Positions 43,625 to 51,639 of a stretch of DNA of 64,000 nucleotides are shown here, piece by piece. Positions within the stretch are counted from its first letter, which is position 1. Each line of letters begins with the position of its first letter. The notes under the pieces are model-generated. The model saw nothing but the letters and a program-made list of their open reading frames with translations, was not told the origin of the DNA and ran no database searches. Source of the stretch: Flavobacteriales bacterium (GTDB lineage Bacteria > Bacteroidota > Bacteroidia > Flavobacteriales > PHOS-HE28); NCBI GenBank assembly GCA_008016945.1, contig SSGN01000099.1:4724-68723 (forward strand), given 5' to 3'. The position numbers and the translations under genes were made by a program.

Positions 43625-44977
43625 GTGAGCACCATTTACCCGCTCCGGTCCAACAACCCGACCCTCGGGCTGTTGGCCAGCCTCCTGCTTGTAGCACTGG
43701 TTTCGGGCTGTAAGAAACCCGATGACGACCTGGGCTTGGAACTGTTACCCGGGGACCCCATGGGCCTGGCCACGGATACCGCCGCTCTCCACGCCTACAC
43801 CTACCTTGATAACGCGATCCAGACCAGTGGACTTTCCCGGAACCTGGTAGGCGCCTACACCGATCCCGTTTTCGGTGTGCTGAAGACCAGCTTGGTGGCC
43901 CAGTTGCGGCTTACCTCCAACAATATCGGCCAAGGCCTGGAGACCTCGGGGCTGGTGGCGGACAGCATCGTCCTGGCCTTGGCGTTCGAAACCCCTAACA
44001 CCCACTATGGCAACCTCAACCGCCAACGGTTCGTGGTCCAGGAGCTGGCCACCGCCCTCTCGGCCGATACCGTGTACCGCAGCGATCGGCAGCCGGAGGT
44101 GATCGCCGACGACCTCGTGCTCCCGCATCGTGGAGAGATCACCCCATCGCCGTACACCAATGTGATCATAGGCGACGACACCCTTGTGCCGCAGATCCGC
44201 CTACCCCTGAAGATCAGCCTGGCCCAAAGGATCCTGAGCGAATTCGGCCAAGCGCCCCTGGCGGACAATACCGCCTTCACCACTTTCTTCAAGGGCATCA
44301 AGGTGTCGGTAGAGAACGGTATGCAGGCACCCTACGAAGGTGGCGTGTTCCACATCAACACCACCGGAGGCAATACCAAGGTGACCCTGTACTACCGGGA
44401 CCTGCTCAACGAGCCGGACCTGCAGCGGACGCTGGACCTGGTCACCTCCTCCTCCGGGGTGCGGTACACCAGTGCCGAACGTGATGTTTCCCTGGCCTTG
44501 GCGCCCGAGCTCACCGAGGCGCTCAACGACACCATCTCACCGGCCTCTTCCCTCTACCTACAAACCCTCGGTGGCTATCGGAACGCGATCCGCTTTCCGG
44601 ATCTGACCAGCTTCGCGGGTGAAGGCAAGGCACTCTCCAAAGCGGAACTCGTGGTACCGGTGCGGGGCTCGTACTACCCCTATTACACACCTCCGACCAC
44701 ACTGCTGCTGTTCCGGCGTAGCGCGGGCTCCGACATGTTCCTTCCGGACCAGCTCAGTGGTGTCACCGGCATCGGGGGCGAATTCAACACCACCGAACAA
44801 GCGTACCACTTCAACATCACCCGCTACGCGAACCAAGTGTTGAACGGCACGCTTCCCGATACCGGGATCGAACTGGTGGCAGGAAGCTCCGGGGTAAGCG
44901 CGAACCGCGTGGTGCTGTGCGGTCCTGGGCATCCGACAACGCCCATGAGGCTGCTGCTTACATTTACCACATACTGA
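43625..44977 (+). CDS. DUF4270 family lipoprotein
   Basis: A 450-residue exported lipoprotein starting at a GTG (43625). The signal peptide LGLLASLLLVALVSGC ends in a lipobox (Cys ~29). Text CKKPDDDLGLELLPGD and the following TYLDNAIQTSGLSRNLVGAY and DPVFGVLKTSLVAQL fit DUF4270. The body is beta-rich with no catalytic motif I can see. Function unknown. It lies 4 nt after the GT5-like gene and 7 nt before glmS, so the three are one transcription unit; a role in surface glycans is a guess from the company. Confidence 0.82.
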   Translation: MSTIYPLRSNNPTLGLLASLLLVALVSGCKKPDDDLGLELLPGDPMGLATDTAALHAYTYLDNAIQTSGLSRNLVGAYTDPVFGVLKTSLVAQLRLTSNNIGQGLETSGLVADSIVLALAFETPNTHYGNLNRQRFVVQELATALSADTVYRSDRQPEVIADDLVLPHRGEITPSPYTNVIIGDDTLVPQIRLPLKISLAQRILSEFGQAPLADNTAFTTFFKGIKVSVENGMQAPYEGGVFHINTTGGNTKVTLYYRDLLNEPDLQRTLDLVTSSSGVRYTSAERDVSLALAPELTEALNDTISPASSLYLQTLGGYRNAIRFPDLTSFAGEGKALSKAELVVPVRGSYYPYYTPPTTLLLFRRSAGSDMFLPDQLSGVTGIGGEFNTTEQAYHFNITRYANQVLNGTLPDTGIELVAGSSGVSANRVVLCGPGHPTTPMRLLLTFTTY

Positions 44978-44984
44978 AGCGGAC

Positions 44985-46826
44985 ATGTGCGGGATCGTAG
45001 CCTACCTGGGAGATAAACAAGCCTATCCGATACTGATCAACGGGTTGCGTCGCCTGGAGTACCGGGGCTACGACAGCGCAGGCATCGCGTTGCTGGCCAA
45101 CAACGAGCTGGCGATCCACAAATGCAAGGGCAAGGTCAGCGACCTGGAGGCCTTCATCGGGGAACGATCCACCTCCGCCACATTGGGGATCGGCCATACC
45201 CGCTGGGCCACCCACGGGCCACCCAACGACACCAACGCACACCCCCACCGCAGCACCAGTGGCGACCTCGCCCTGATCCATAACGGGATCATCGAGAACT
45301 ACGCCCCCCTCAAAGAAGAATTGGTGCATCGTGGCCATGTGTTCCACAGCGACACGGACACCGAGGTGCTGGTACACCTTATCGACGACATCCAGCGCAG
45401 CGAAGGCGTGGACCTGGGCGAGGCCGTGCGGTTGGCCCTGGCCAATGTGGTGGGTGCCTATGCGATCGTGGTCCTGGACCGCAAGGCCCCCGATGTGATG
45501 GTCGCGGCAAGGAAGAGTTCGCCGCTGGTGATCGGCCTTGGCGACCGGGAATTCTTCTGCGCCAGCGATGCCACCCCGATCGTGGAGCACACCAAGAACG
45601 TGGTATACCTGGAGGACGGCGAGATCGCCGTCATGGATCGTGGGCAGGGTCTGAAGATCCGCAACATCAAGAACCAGGTGAAAACCCCGTTCATCCAGGA
45701 ACTGGAGCTTCAGCTCGAAGCCTTGGAGAAAGGGGGCTACGACCACTTCATGCTCAAGGAGATCCACGAGCAATCGCGCAGCATCAGGGATAGCCTGCGT
45801 GGCCGATTGAACCTGGCCAAGGGCGAGGTGGTCCTCGGCGGGATCAAGGATTACGAGCAGAAGTTCATCAATGCCAAGCGCATCCTGATCGTGGGCTGCG
45901 GCACCAGCTGGCATGCCGGCATGGTAGGCGAATACCTCTTCGAGGAGTTCGCACGCATCCCGGTGGAAGTGGAGTATGCCAGCGAGTTCCGCTACCGGAA
46001 TCCGATCGTGAACGAGGACGACATCGTGATCGCCATCAGCCAGAGCGGGGAGACCGCCGATACCCTAGCGGCCATCGAGCTGGCCAAGGGACGCGGCGCC
46101 ACCATCATCGGCATCTGCAACGTGGTGGGCAGCAGCATCGCCCGGGTGACCCACGCCGGTTCCTACACCCACGCCGGGCCGGAGATCGGCGTGGCCAGCA
46201 CCAAGGCCTTCACCGCCCAGGTCACCGTTCTCACCCTGATGGCCCTGATGATCGGCCAGAAGAAGGGCACCCTGAGCGGAAGTAACTTCTACCGGTTGCT
46301 GAACGAGCTGGACGCCATCCCCGACAAGGTGCAGAAGGTGATGCAGACCGAGGCCCAGATCAAGTACATCGCCGACATCTACAAGGATGCGACCAACGCG
46401 CTGTACCTGGGCCGGGGATACACCTTCCCCGTGGCGTTGGAAGGCGCGCTGAAGCTGAAGGAGATCAGCTACATCCATGCGGAGGGCTACCCCGCTGCGG
46501 AGATGAAGCACGGCCCCATCGCCCTGATCGATGAAGCCATGCCCGTGTTCGTGATCGCCACCAAAGGTGCCAGCTACGAGAAGGTGGTGAGCAACATCCA
46601 GGAGGTGAAGGCGCGCAAAGGCAAGATCATCGCCATCATCAACGAGGGCGATACCGTGGTGAAGCAGCTTGCGGACCATGTGATCGAGATCCCCGAAACG
46701 GCCGACCCCTTGGTACCGCTGTTGAGCGTGGTGCCCCTGCAACTCATCAGCTATTACATCGCCGTGATGCTGGACCGCAACGTGGACCAGCCTCGCAACC
46801 TGGCCAAGAGCGTTACCGTGGAGTGA
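44985..46826 (+). CDS. glmS: Glutamine-fructose-6-phosphate aminotransferase (isomerizing)
   Basis: Makes glucosamine-6-phosphate for peptidoglycan and lipid A. The 613-residue enzyme starts MCGIVAYLGD with the Cys2 nucleophile of the glutaminase domain, and has RLEYRGYDSAGIAL and HTRWATHGPPNDTNAHPH. Two SIS domains follow (GCGTSWHAGMVGEY, SQSGETADT, GRGYTFPVALEGALKLKEIS) and the C-terminus ends LAKSVTVE. I saw no glmS ribozyme upstream; the gene is only 7 nt from DUF4270. Its 3' end overlaps the convergent TM2 gene by 14 bp. Confidence 0.96.
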   Translation: MCGIVAYLGDKQAYPILINGLRRLEYRGYDSAGIALLANNELAIHKCKGKVSDLEAFIGERSTSATLGIGHTRWATHGPPNDTNAHPHRSTSGDLALIHNGIIENYAPLKEELVHRGHVFHSDTDTEVLVHLIDDIQRSEGVDLGEAVRLALANVVGAYAIVVLDRKAPDVMVAARKSSPLVIGLGDREFFCASDATPIVEHTKNVVYLEDGEIAVMDRGQGLKIRNIKNQVKTPFIQELELQLEALEKGGYDHFMLKEIHEQSRSIRDSLRGRLNLAKGEVVLGGIKDYEQKFINAKRILIVGCGTSWHAGMVGEYLFEEFARIPVEVEYASEFRYRNPIVNEDDIVIAISQSGETADTLAAIELAKGRGATIIGICNVVGSSIARVTHAGSYTHAGPEIGVASTKAFTAQVTVLTLMALMIGQKKGTLSGSNFYRLLNELDAIPDKVQKVMQTEAQIKYIADIYKDATNALYLGRGYTFPVALEGALKLKEISYIHAEGYPAAEMKHGPIALIDEAMPVFVIATKGASYEKVVSNIQEVKARKGKIIAIINEGDTVVKQLADHVIEIPETADPLVPLLSVVPLQLISYYIAVMLDRNVDQPRNLAKSVTVE

Positions 46827-47193
46827 GCTGCTCCTTCGGCCGCCCCCACATGATCACCCGATCATTGTCGCGGAACGGGGTCAGGTCCTTGGCGAACAGC
46901 AGGTGCCCCAGGTCGATCAGCGGTAGCACCCCGAACCCACCGAAGGTGAGGCCGTAGATCACCGCCACCCGGGGGGTGGTGCCTAAGTAGATCCGGTGTG
47001 CGGCGAAGGGCCCCAGCAGCAACGCAAGACCGCTGCCCACCCAGCGCTGATCCTCCCGCACCACCTGTACGGAATCGGCCTTGGGTACGGCCGCCTTGGG
47101 TACGAAGGGCCCGCCGGCCCGGGTGATCGGACCACATATCAGGCAACAGCCGAGGAACAAGGCCTTCAAACCGGTAGCCAGGGGGGCCTTCAT
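46813..47193 (-). CDS. TM2-domain protein
   Basis: A 126-residue small membrane protein. After an N-terminal hydrophobic segment (LATGLKALFLGCCLICGP, possibly a lipoprotein-like signal) comes the TM2 domain: VGSGLALLLGPFAAHRIYLG, TPRVAVIYGLTFGGFGVLPL and DLGHLLF. The GxxxxHRxYLG element is diagnostic. Function unknown. Its stop lies inside the last codons of convergent glmS. The -7 box at 47198 is 4 nt from the start. Confidence 0.78.
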   Translation of the reverse strand: MKAPLATGLKALFLGCCLICGPITRAGGPFVPKAAVPKADSVQVVREDQRWVGSGLALLLGPFAAHRIYLGTTPRVAVIYGLTFGGFGVLPLIDLGHLLFAKDLTPFRDNDRVIMWGRPKEQLTPR

Positions 47194-47197
47194 GCCT

Positions 47198-47205
47198 CAA
47201 AAATA
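47198..47205 (-). promoter_or_regulatory. -7 promoter box, 4 nt before the TM2 gene start
   Basis: CAAAAATA on the plus strand reads TATTTTTG on the minus strand, a perfect match. Four nt (47194-47197) separate it from the ATG, predicting a leaderless mRNA. Confidence 0.55.
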
Positions 47206-47258
47206 GTTCGGGCGCCAACGGATGTTCCGTAGCGCCCGAACCGCGATGCGACGATGGG

Positions 47259-47867
47259 TCACTTACCGGCCGTGTAGCGACGTGCCACTTCGGACCAGTT
47301 GACCACGTTCCAGAACGCGGCGATGTAGTCGGGCCGGCGGTTCTGGTAATGCAGGTAGTAGGCGTGCTCCCAAACGTCCATGCCCAGGATGGGCGTTCCA
47401 CCGCAGCCCGTTCCGGGCATCAACGGGTTGTCCTGGTTGGGGGTGCTACAAACCTCGAGCTTGCCACCCTTGTGAACGCAGAGCCAAGCCCAGCCGCTGC
47501 CGAACCGCGTGGCTCCAGCAGCAGCGAACTTCTCCTTGAAAGCCTCGAACGAGCCGAACGCGGCATCGATGGCCGCGGCGAGCTCGCCCGTTGGTGCACC
47601 CCCGGCATTGGGGCCCATCACGGTCCAGAACAGGCTGTGGTTGTAGTGTCCACCGCCATTGTTGCGGACCGCCATGTTGGTCATATCCATGGACTTCATC
47701 AGCTCCTCGATGGGCTTGCCCGCATCGGGCGAGCCCTCCAAGGCCTTGTTCAGGTTGGTCACGTAGGCGTTGTGGTGCTTTCCATGATGGATCTGCATGG
47801 TCAGCGTATCGATGTGGGGCTCCAACGCATCATGGGCGTATGGAAGTTGTGGTAGGGAAAAAGCCAT
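47259..47867 (-). CDS. sod: Superoxide dismutase, Fe/Mn type
   Basis: A 202-residue Fe/Mn SOD, cytosolic (no signal peptide with the start at 47867, [18 protein letters not shown]). Metal ligands: His in [13 protein letters not shown], His in [13 protein letters not shown], and Asp and His in [25 protein letters not shown] and [14 protein letters not shown] are family text. Whether Fe or Mn is used cannot be told safely. Two -7-like boxes lie upstream at 47895 and 47908. Confidence 0.95.
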   Translation of the reverse strand: MAFSLPQLPYAHDALEPHIDTLTMQIHHGKHHNAYVTNLNKALEGSPDAGKPIEELMKSMDMTNMAVRNNGGGHYNHSLFWTVMGPNAGGAPTGELAAAIDAAFGSFEAFKEKFAAAGATRFGSGWAWLCVHKGGKLEVCSTPNQDNPLMPGTGCGGTPILGMDVWEHAYYLHYQNRRPDYIAAFWNVVNWSEVARRYTAGK

Positions 47868-47907
47868 TTTGGTCGTTTTCTGGCGGGTTTCTGTCGAATG
47901 TACAGGC

Positions 47908-47915
47908 CGAAGGTA
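47908..47915 (-). promoter_or_regulatory. Probable -7 promoter box for sod
   Basis: CGAAGGTA on the plus strand reads TACCTTCG (one base off consensus), 40 nt before the sod ATG. A second variant, CGAATGTA (47895-47902, TACATTCG), lies 27 nt before the ATG; either could be used. Confidence 0.45.
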
Positions 47916-47936
47916 AGGCTTGGAAGGGTCCACCCC

Positions 47937-47966
47937 TTGTACGGATCCATCCGGCAACTACATTTG
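47937..47966 (+). promoter_or_regulatory. Full promoter of the Ala-rich small lipoprotein gene
   Basis: TTG (47937-47939), a 19-nt spacer and TACATTTG (47959-47966) fit TTG-N19-21-TAnnTTTG. The ATG is 30 nt downstream, and an A-rich leader (CCAAAAAGCACAAAAACA) precedes it, a feature of efficiently translated Bacteroidota mRNAs. Confidence 0.7.
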
Positions 47967-47996
47967 CGCCCACTTTCACCAAAAAGCACAAAAACA

Positions 47997-48248
47997 ATGA
48001 TCAAGAAGTTCGCACTGCTCGCCACGATGGCAGCTTTCTTCGTGGCCTGCGGAAGCAGCACCCAGGAGAACATGGAGAACAAGGTTGATGAGAGCGCAAA
48101 CGCTGCTCAGGAGGCCTTGGATAAGGCTGCTGCTGAGGCTGAAGCCGCTGCTGCTGAGGCTAAGGCTGCTGCTGAGGCTGTTGTTGACACCGCCGCTGCT
48201 GCTGCTGCTGGCGCTGTGGAGACCGCCAAGGAGGCTGTCGCTCACTAA
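47997..48248 (+). CDS. Small Ala-rich helical lipoprotein
   Basis: An 83-residue lipoprotein: MIKKFALLATMAAFFVACGSS has a lipobox at FVAC (Cys 18). The mature part is a single predicted helix of Ala/Glu/Lys repeats (EAEAAAAEAKAAAEAV), reminiscent in design of Lpp-type or TRASH-free envelope lipoproteins, though not homologous by eye. Codons for Ala are overwhelmingly GCT, unlike the GCC/GCG used elsewhere in the window. A full-consensus promoter, an A-rich leader and a strong terminator on either side suggest high expression. Function unknown. Confidence 0.8.
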   Translation: MIKKFALLATMAAFFVACGSSTQENMENKVDESANAAQEALDKAAAEAEAAAAEAKAAAEAVVDTAAAAAAGAVETAKEAVAH

Positions 48249-48270
48249 GCGATAACACGCAAAGACACAC

Positions 48271-48294
48271 GAAAGGGGCCTTTTGGCCCCTTTC
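48271..48294. terminator. Strong bidirectional terminator
   Basis: GAAAGGGGCC (48271-48280), loop TTTT, GGCCCCTTTC (48285-48294): a perfect 10-bp stem with a tetraloop, followed by GTTCTT. It lies between the convergent lipoprotein and S41 protease genes and can serve both. Confidence 0.85.
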
Positions 48295-48324
48295 GTTCTT
48301 CATACCCCTGCCATCGATCCGGCG

Positions 48325-49962
48325 TTATGGCGCACCCACCTCGGGGTGCTCCACCAATTCCTTCCGGGCTTGCTGATAGGTGCGGTCCTTCTGAAGCATG
48401 ATCCGGTAGTAGCCATCGTCGCCCCACACGTTCCGCGCAATGCCAGCCTTGATCCTCATGGCGATCTGCTCGCGCGAGCGCTGGGCGTCGGCCGGGCGGT
48501 GCTCGATCCCTTCCTTGGTCGCGAAGCGTTCCAACTCGGCCAACAAGGCCGATCCCACTGTATACCGCCGAGCAAAATCCTCACTGGACCTATACTGGGC
48601 GAGCAACCTGGCCCGTTCACGATCGGCCACATTGAAGGCGAACTGGATCAGGGTCCCGCTGAAGAACAGGTCGGTGAGGTAGGCTGAGGTCTCCAGCGTA
48701 TCCGTGGGGATGAACAGGTCAGGCATCACCCCGCCTCCACCATAAACGGTCCGCCCCTTCAGGGTCTTGAAGAGTTGGGTGCTGTCAATGGGGATGCTGT
48801 CCATGTTCCACAGTTCACCATGGCTGGCCCGCGCCTCGAAATCGTCCATGTAATCGACCCCTTCCCCGTACGGACGCTGGATGGACCTACCGCTGGGCGT
48901 ATAGTACCGCGCCGTGGTGATCCGTACCGCACTGCTATCCGGCAACGGCACATGCTCTTGGACCAGGCCTTTACCGAATGTTCGCCGCCCCACGAGCAGG
49001 CCACGATCGTTGTCCTGAAGCGCTCCCGCCACGATCTCACTGGCGCTGGCCGACCCCTCGTCTATCAGCACGGCCACGGGGATGCGCTCATACCCCCCCG
49101 ACGCTGTGGCCGTCGCCTCCTGCCTGGGGGAATGCAAGCCCTCGGTATAAACGATGTCCAAACCCCGTGAAAGGAATTCATCGGCCAGGTCGATCGCGGC
49201 GTTGAGGAACCCGCCTCCATTACCGCGTAAGTCCAGTACGAGGCGCTTCATCCCCGTGGCCATCAAGGTATCGGCGGCCCGGACGAACTCTTCGTGGGTG
49301 TTCTTCGCGAAGCGTACCAGTTTGATATAGCCGGTGCCGTCATCGTCCAGAATGATGGCCGCCACGCTGTGGATCGGGATCTTGCCCCGCTCTATGCTGA
49401 CCTCGAACGGGTTGGGCTTCCCATGGCGCAAGATCTCCACCTGCACGGTGCTCCCCTTGGGTCCGCGAAGGTGCTTCATCACCTGGTCGTTGGTGATCCC
49501 GATGCCGGCGAGCTTCTCGCCATTGGCCGAAAGGATACGGTCTCCTGCCCGGATGCCCACCGTGGCGCTAGGGCCACCCTCCACCGGCGAGATCACCACC
49601 ACCGTATCGTGCTGGATGGAGAACTCCACACCGATGCCATCGAAACTGCCTTCGAGCGGCTCCTGGGCGGCTCGGAGTTCGGCCGCACTGATGTAGTAGC
49701 TGTGCGGATCGAGGCGTTGGAGCAGGTCCTGCAGCACCTCATCCACCAGCTTGCCCTTCTGTACCGAATCCACGTACTGGGCATCGATCAGGTCGATCAC
49801 CTGGCCGATCTTATCCGAAGCCGATGGTTTGCGAAGATTGAAGACGGTGAACCCACCATTGTCCGAAGAGCCCATATCGCGCCCGATGAACAGCCCTGCC
49901 ACCAAGCTGACCGCCACCAGGATCGGGTAGAACGGAGAAGCGCGCCTTCGCTGTTCGTACAT
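48325..49962 (-). CDS. S41 family C-terminal processing protease
   Basis: A 545-residue periplasmic serine protease of the CtpA/Prc type. An N-terminal membrane segment (FYPILVAVSLVAGLFIG) anchors it. A PDZ domain lies at ~95-180 (VVISPVEGGPSATVGIRAGD, ILSANGEKLAGI). The catalytic domain has LVLDLRGNGGGFL, the Ser in DEGSASASEIVAGALQD (~residue 308) and the Lys in GRRTFGKGLVQ (~333). The C-terminal ~150 residues are helical, as in Bacteroidota members. It follows the dCMP deaminase gene with a 1-nt gap. Confidence 0.92.
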   Translation of the reverse strand: MYEQRRRASPFYPILVAVSLVAGLFIGRDMGSSDNGGFTVFNLRKPSASDKIGQVIDLIDAQYVDSVQKGKLVDEVLQDLLQRLDPHSYYISAAELRAAQEPLEGSFDGIGVEFSIQHDTVVVISPVEGGPSATVGIRAGDRILSANGEKLAGIGITNDQVMKHLRGPKGSTVQVEILRHGKPNPFEVSIERGKIPIHSVAAIILDDDGTGYIKLVRFAKNTHEEFVRAADTLMATGMKRLVLDLRGNGGGFLNAAIDLADEFLSRGLDIVYTEGLHSPRQEATATASGGYERIPVAVLIDEGSASASEIVAGALQDNDRGLLVGRRTFGKGLVQEHVPLPDSSAVRITTARYYTPSGRSIQRPYGEGVDYMDDFEARASHGELWNMDSIPIDSTQLFKTLKGRTVYGGGGVMPDLFIPTDTLETSAYLTDLFFSGTLIQFAFNVADRERARLLAQYRSSEDFARRYTVGSALLAELERFATKEGIEHRPADAQRSREQIAMRIKAGIARNVWGDDGYYRIMLQKDRTYQQARKELVEHPEVGAP

Positions 49963-49963
49963 G

Positions 49964-50407
49964 CTATTCGGCTTGCAATTGTGCGACCACCACCCCCCCC
50001 GCCCGCAACAGGTCCAGGCCCGAAGGATCCTTATACGCTTCCTTGAACACCAAGCGCTCGATCCCGGCCTGAAGCACCAGCTTGCTGCACTCTTTGCACG
50101 GGGAGTGTGTCAAGTACAACGTGGCGCCCCGCGCGTTGTTGGTGCTCCGTGCCACTTTAAGGATGGCGTTGGCCTCGGCGTGCAGCACATACCAGTGGGT
50201 AAGGCCGTCGGCGCCCTCACAATCGTTCGGGAACCCAGTAGGGGTGCCGTTATAGCCATCGCTGATGATCATGCCGTCCTTGACGATCAGGGCGCCCACT
50301 TTCTTACGGGTACAGTGGCTGAGCTTGGCCCATTCCAAAGCCATCTTCATGTACGCCTGGTCGTAACGCTCCTGTTTGGCTTGTAGACGTGCGTCGGACA
50401 TGGGCAT
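49964..50407 (-). CDS. Deoxycytidylate (dCMP) deaminase
   Basis: A 147-residue zinc enzyme that converts dCMP to dUMP for thymidylate synthesis. Zinc and catalytic motifs are HAEANAI and SPCKECSKLV; SDGYNGTPTGFPNDCEG is the family text. Starts at 50407 (MPMSDAR) or 50401 (MSDAR). A weak -7-like TAATTTCA ends 5 nt before the first. It is co-directional and tightly spaced with the S41 protease gene. Confidence 0.93.
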   Translation of the reverse strand: MPMSDARLQAKQERYDQAYMKMALEWAKLSHCTRKKVGALIVKDGMIISDGYNGTPTGFPNDCEGADGLTHWYVLHAEANAILKVARSTNNARGATLYLTHSPCKECSKLVLQAGIERLVFKEAYKDPSGLDLLRAGGVVVAQLQAE

Positions 50408-50420
50408 GGGGGTGAAATTA

Positions 50421-50445
50421 GTACGGCCGCGAATTGCGGCCGTAC
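50421..50445. terminator. Perfect palindrome next to tRNA-Leu
   Basis: GTACGGCCGC (50421-50430), loop GAATT, GCGGCCGTAC (50436-50445): a perfect 10-bp stem. It sits 5 nt beyond the 3' end of the minus-strand tRNA and before the dCMP deaminase gene, so it is probably the tRNA terminator. The loop plus closing bases are themselves self-complementary in part (CGAATTG-like). Confidence 0.65.
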
Positions 50446-50450
50446 CAGGG

Positions 50451-50532
50451 TACCCAGGGCGGGACTCGAACCCGCACGAATTGCTTCACTGGTGTTTGAG
50501 ACCAGCGCGTCTACCGATTCCGCCACCTGGGT
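50451..50532 (-). tRNA. tRNA-Leu (anticodon CAA)
   Basis: An 82-nt tRNA read on the minus strand. Acceptor stem ACCCAGG / CCTGGGT with discriminator A; D arm around GGCGGAATCGGTAGACGC; anticodon stem-loop CTGGTCTCAAACACCAG, giving anticodon CAA (codon UUG, Leu); an extended variable arm TGAAGCAATTCGT as expected for a class II tRNA; T arm GCGGGTTCGAGTCCCGC. The CCA end is not encoded. CGAATGTA just upstream (at ~50547) is a one-off -7 box. Confidence 0.95.
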
Positions 50533-50594
50533 GGGTGAAGAGGCTGCGAATGTAACACGTCCTGGCCGTTCAAACACCCCATGGAACGAACGGC

Positions 50595-51602
50595 TCAGCG
50601 GTCCACCGCCAACCGTATGTTGCCTCGATCGCCATCGCGGCTTTGTACACGCACGGTATACACTCCGGCGGGCAGCCCATGCAGATCCAGTGTGGCCGAG
50701 GCCAGACCGCTGGTCAACGGGGCGGGTCGCTGCAGAACAAGCTTACCGGAGGCGTCGTAGAGATCAATGGTGCCGACCCCGTTCGCCGCGTAGACCACCG
50801 TGGCACGGTCGGTGGCCGGATTAGGGAAGACCTCCATGCCAATGGCCCGTTCACGGGCATCGCCGATGCCCACAAGAGCGGCCTCTGGAAGGTAGAGGAA
50901 ACCCTGGCCCGATTGTCCTGGCTGGCCATTCATCTCGGTGGTCGCGGCGTAGGCCCGTGCGACATAGGTGCCCAAGCCAGGTCGGTAGAATTCGGTGAGC
51001 GTACGGCTCATCTCGAAGGTGTTGCCCAGCCCTTGTTCCGTGTAGACCTCCGTGATGTCCAAGCGCAAGACGTTCTCCACCGTTCCCCAAGGAAGGACCA
51101 GATCCCCAAGACCGCTCACCGTGCAGCTCATCTCACCCTCCTGCGACACGGCCTCGCCGTTGTACGTGTAGCTGCCGGAGTACTCATCGGACCAGGAGTC
51201 GTTGAGCACCGCTGGGAAAATGAACTGGCGCAGGGGGTCGGTGAAGATGCTGGTGATCGGCAAGTTCGCCTGATAGGAACCAAGCACGTACAGGCCATCC
51301 TCCTCAACACTGTAGTAGGTGACCGAAGCACCATATTGCAGGGCGACCTCCGCATTCGGGAACTCACCTCCGACCGCACTACTCATGGGGTCGATGTAGG
51401 CCATGCTCTCGGGTGCTGCATTGCTTACCGCTCCGCTCGCATCCCAGACCTGGCCTTCGCCCGTACCGGCCAGTACCACCGGCCCACAGCTGATATAGGA
51501 CCAGGTGCTTCCGATGGTCGGTGCGTTGCCCATGTCGAGTGTTTGCCCTTGGAGGGTGATGATCGGTGCAGCGGCGATCAGGAAGGAGAAGGTTGCGCGC
51601 AT
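50595..51602 (-). CDS. Secreted protein with T9SS type A sorting domain
   Basis: A 335-residue exported protein. The start at 51602 gives MRATFSFLIAAAPIITLQGQ as a signal peptide. The middle is a beta-rich domain of unknown type (GPVVLAGTGEGQVWDASG, SYTYNGEAVSQEGEMSCTVS). The C-terminal ~75 residues are the short type A domain: MEVFPNPATDRATVVY, IDLYDASGKLVLQ, LDLHGLPAGVYTVRVQ. It should be exported through T9SS. Substrate or ligand unknown. Confidence 0.85.
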   Translation of the reverse strand: MRATFSFLIAAAPIITLQGQTLDMGNAPTIGSTWSYISCGPVVLAGTGEGQVWDASGAVSNAAPESMAYIDPMSSAVGGEFPNAEVALQYGASVTYYSVEEDGLYVLGSYQANLPITSIFTDPLRQFIFPAVLNDSWSDEYSGSYTYNGEAVSQEGEMSCTVSGLGDLVLPWGTVENVLRLDITEVYTEQGLGNTFEMSRTLTEFYRPGLGTYVARAYAATTEMNGQPGQSGQGFLYLPEAALVGIGDARERAIGMEVFPNPATDRATVVYAANGVGTIDLYDASGKLVLQRPAPLTSGLASATLDLHGLPAGVYTVRVQSRDGDRGNIRLAVDR

Positions 51603-51639
51603 ACAGGGATACTTATTCCGGCAAGCTAACACGAAGCGA

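Noticed and set aside
44978..44984. Search for a glmS ribozyme before glmS
   Set aside because: There are only 7 nt between DUF4270 and glmS and no ribozyme-like fold; none is expected outside Firmicutes.
46065..46742. Minus-strand 225-aa ORF opposite glmS
   Set aside because: His/Val/Gly-rich shadow frame of a conserved gene, no family resemblance.
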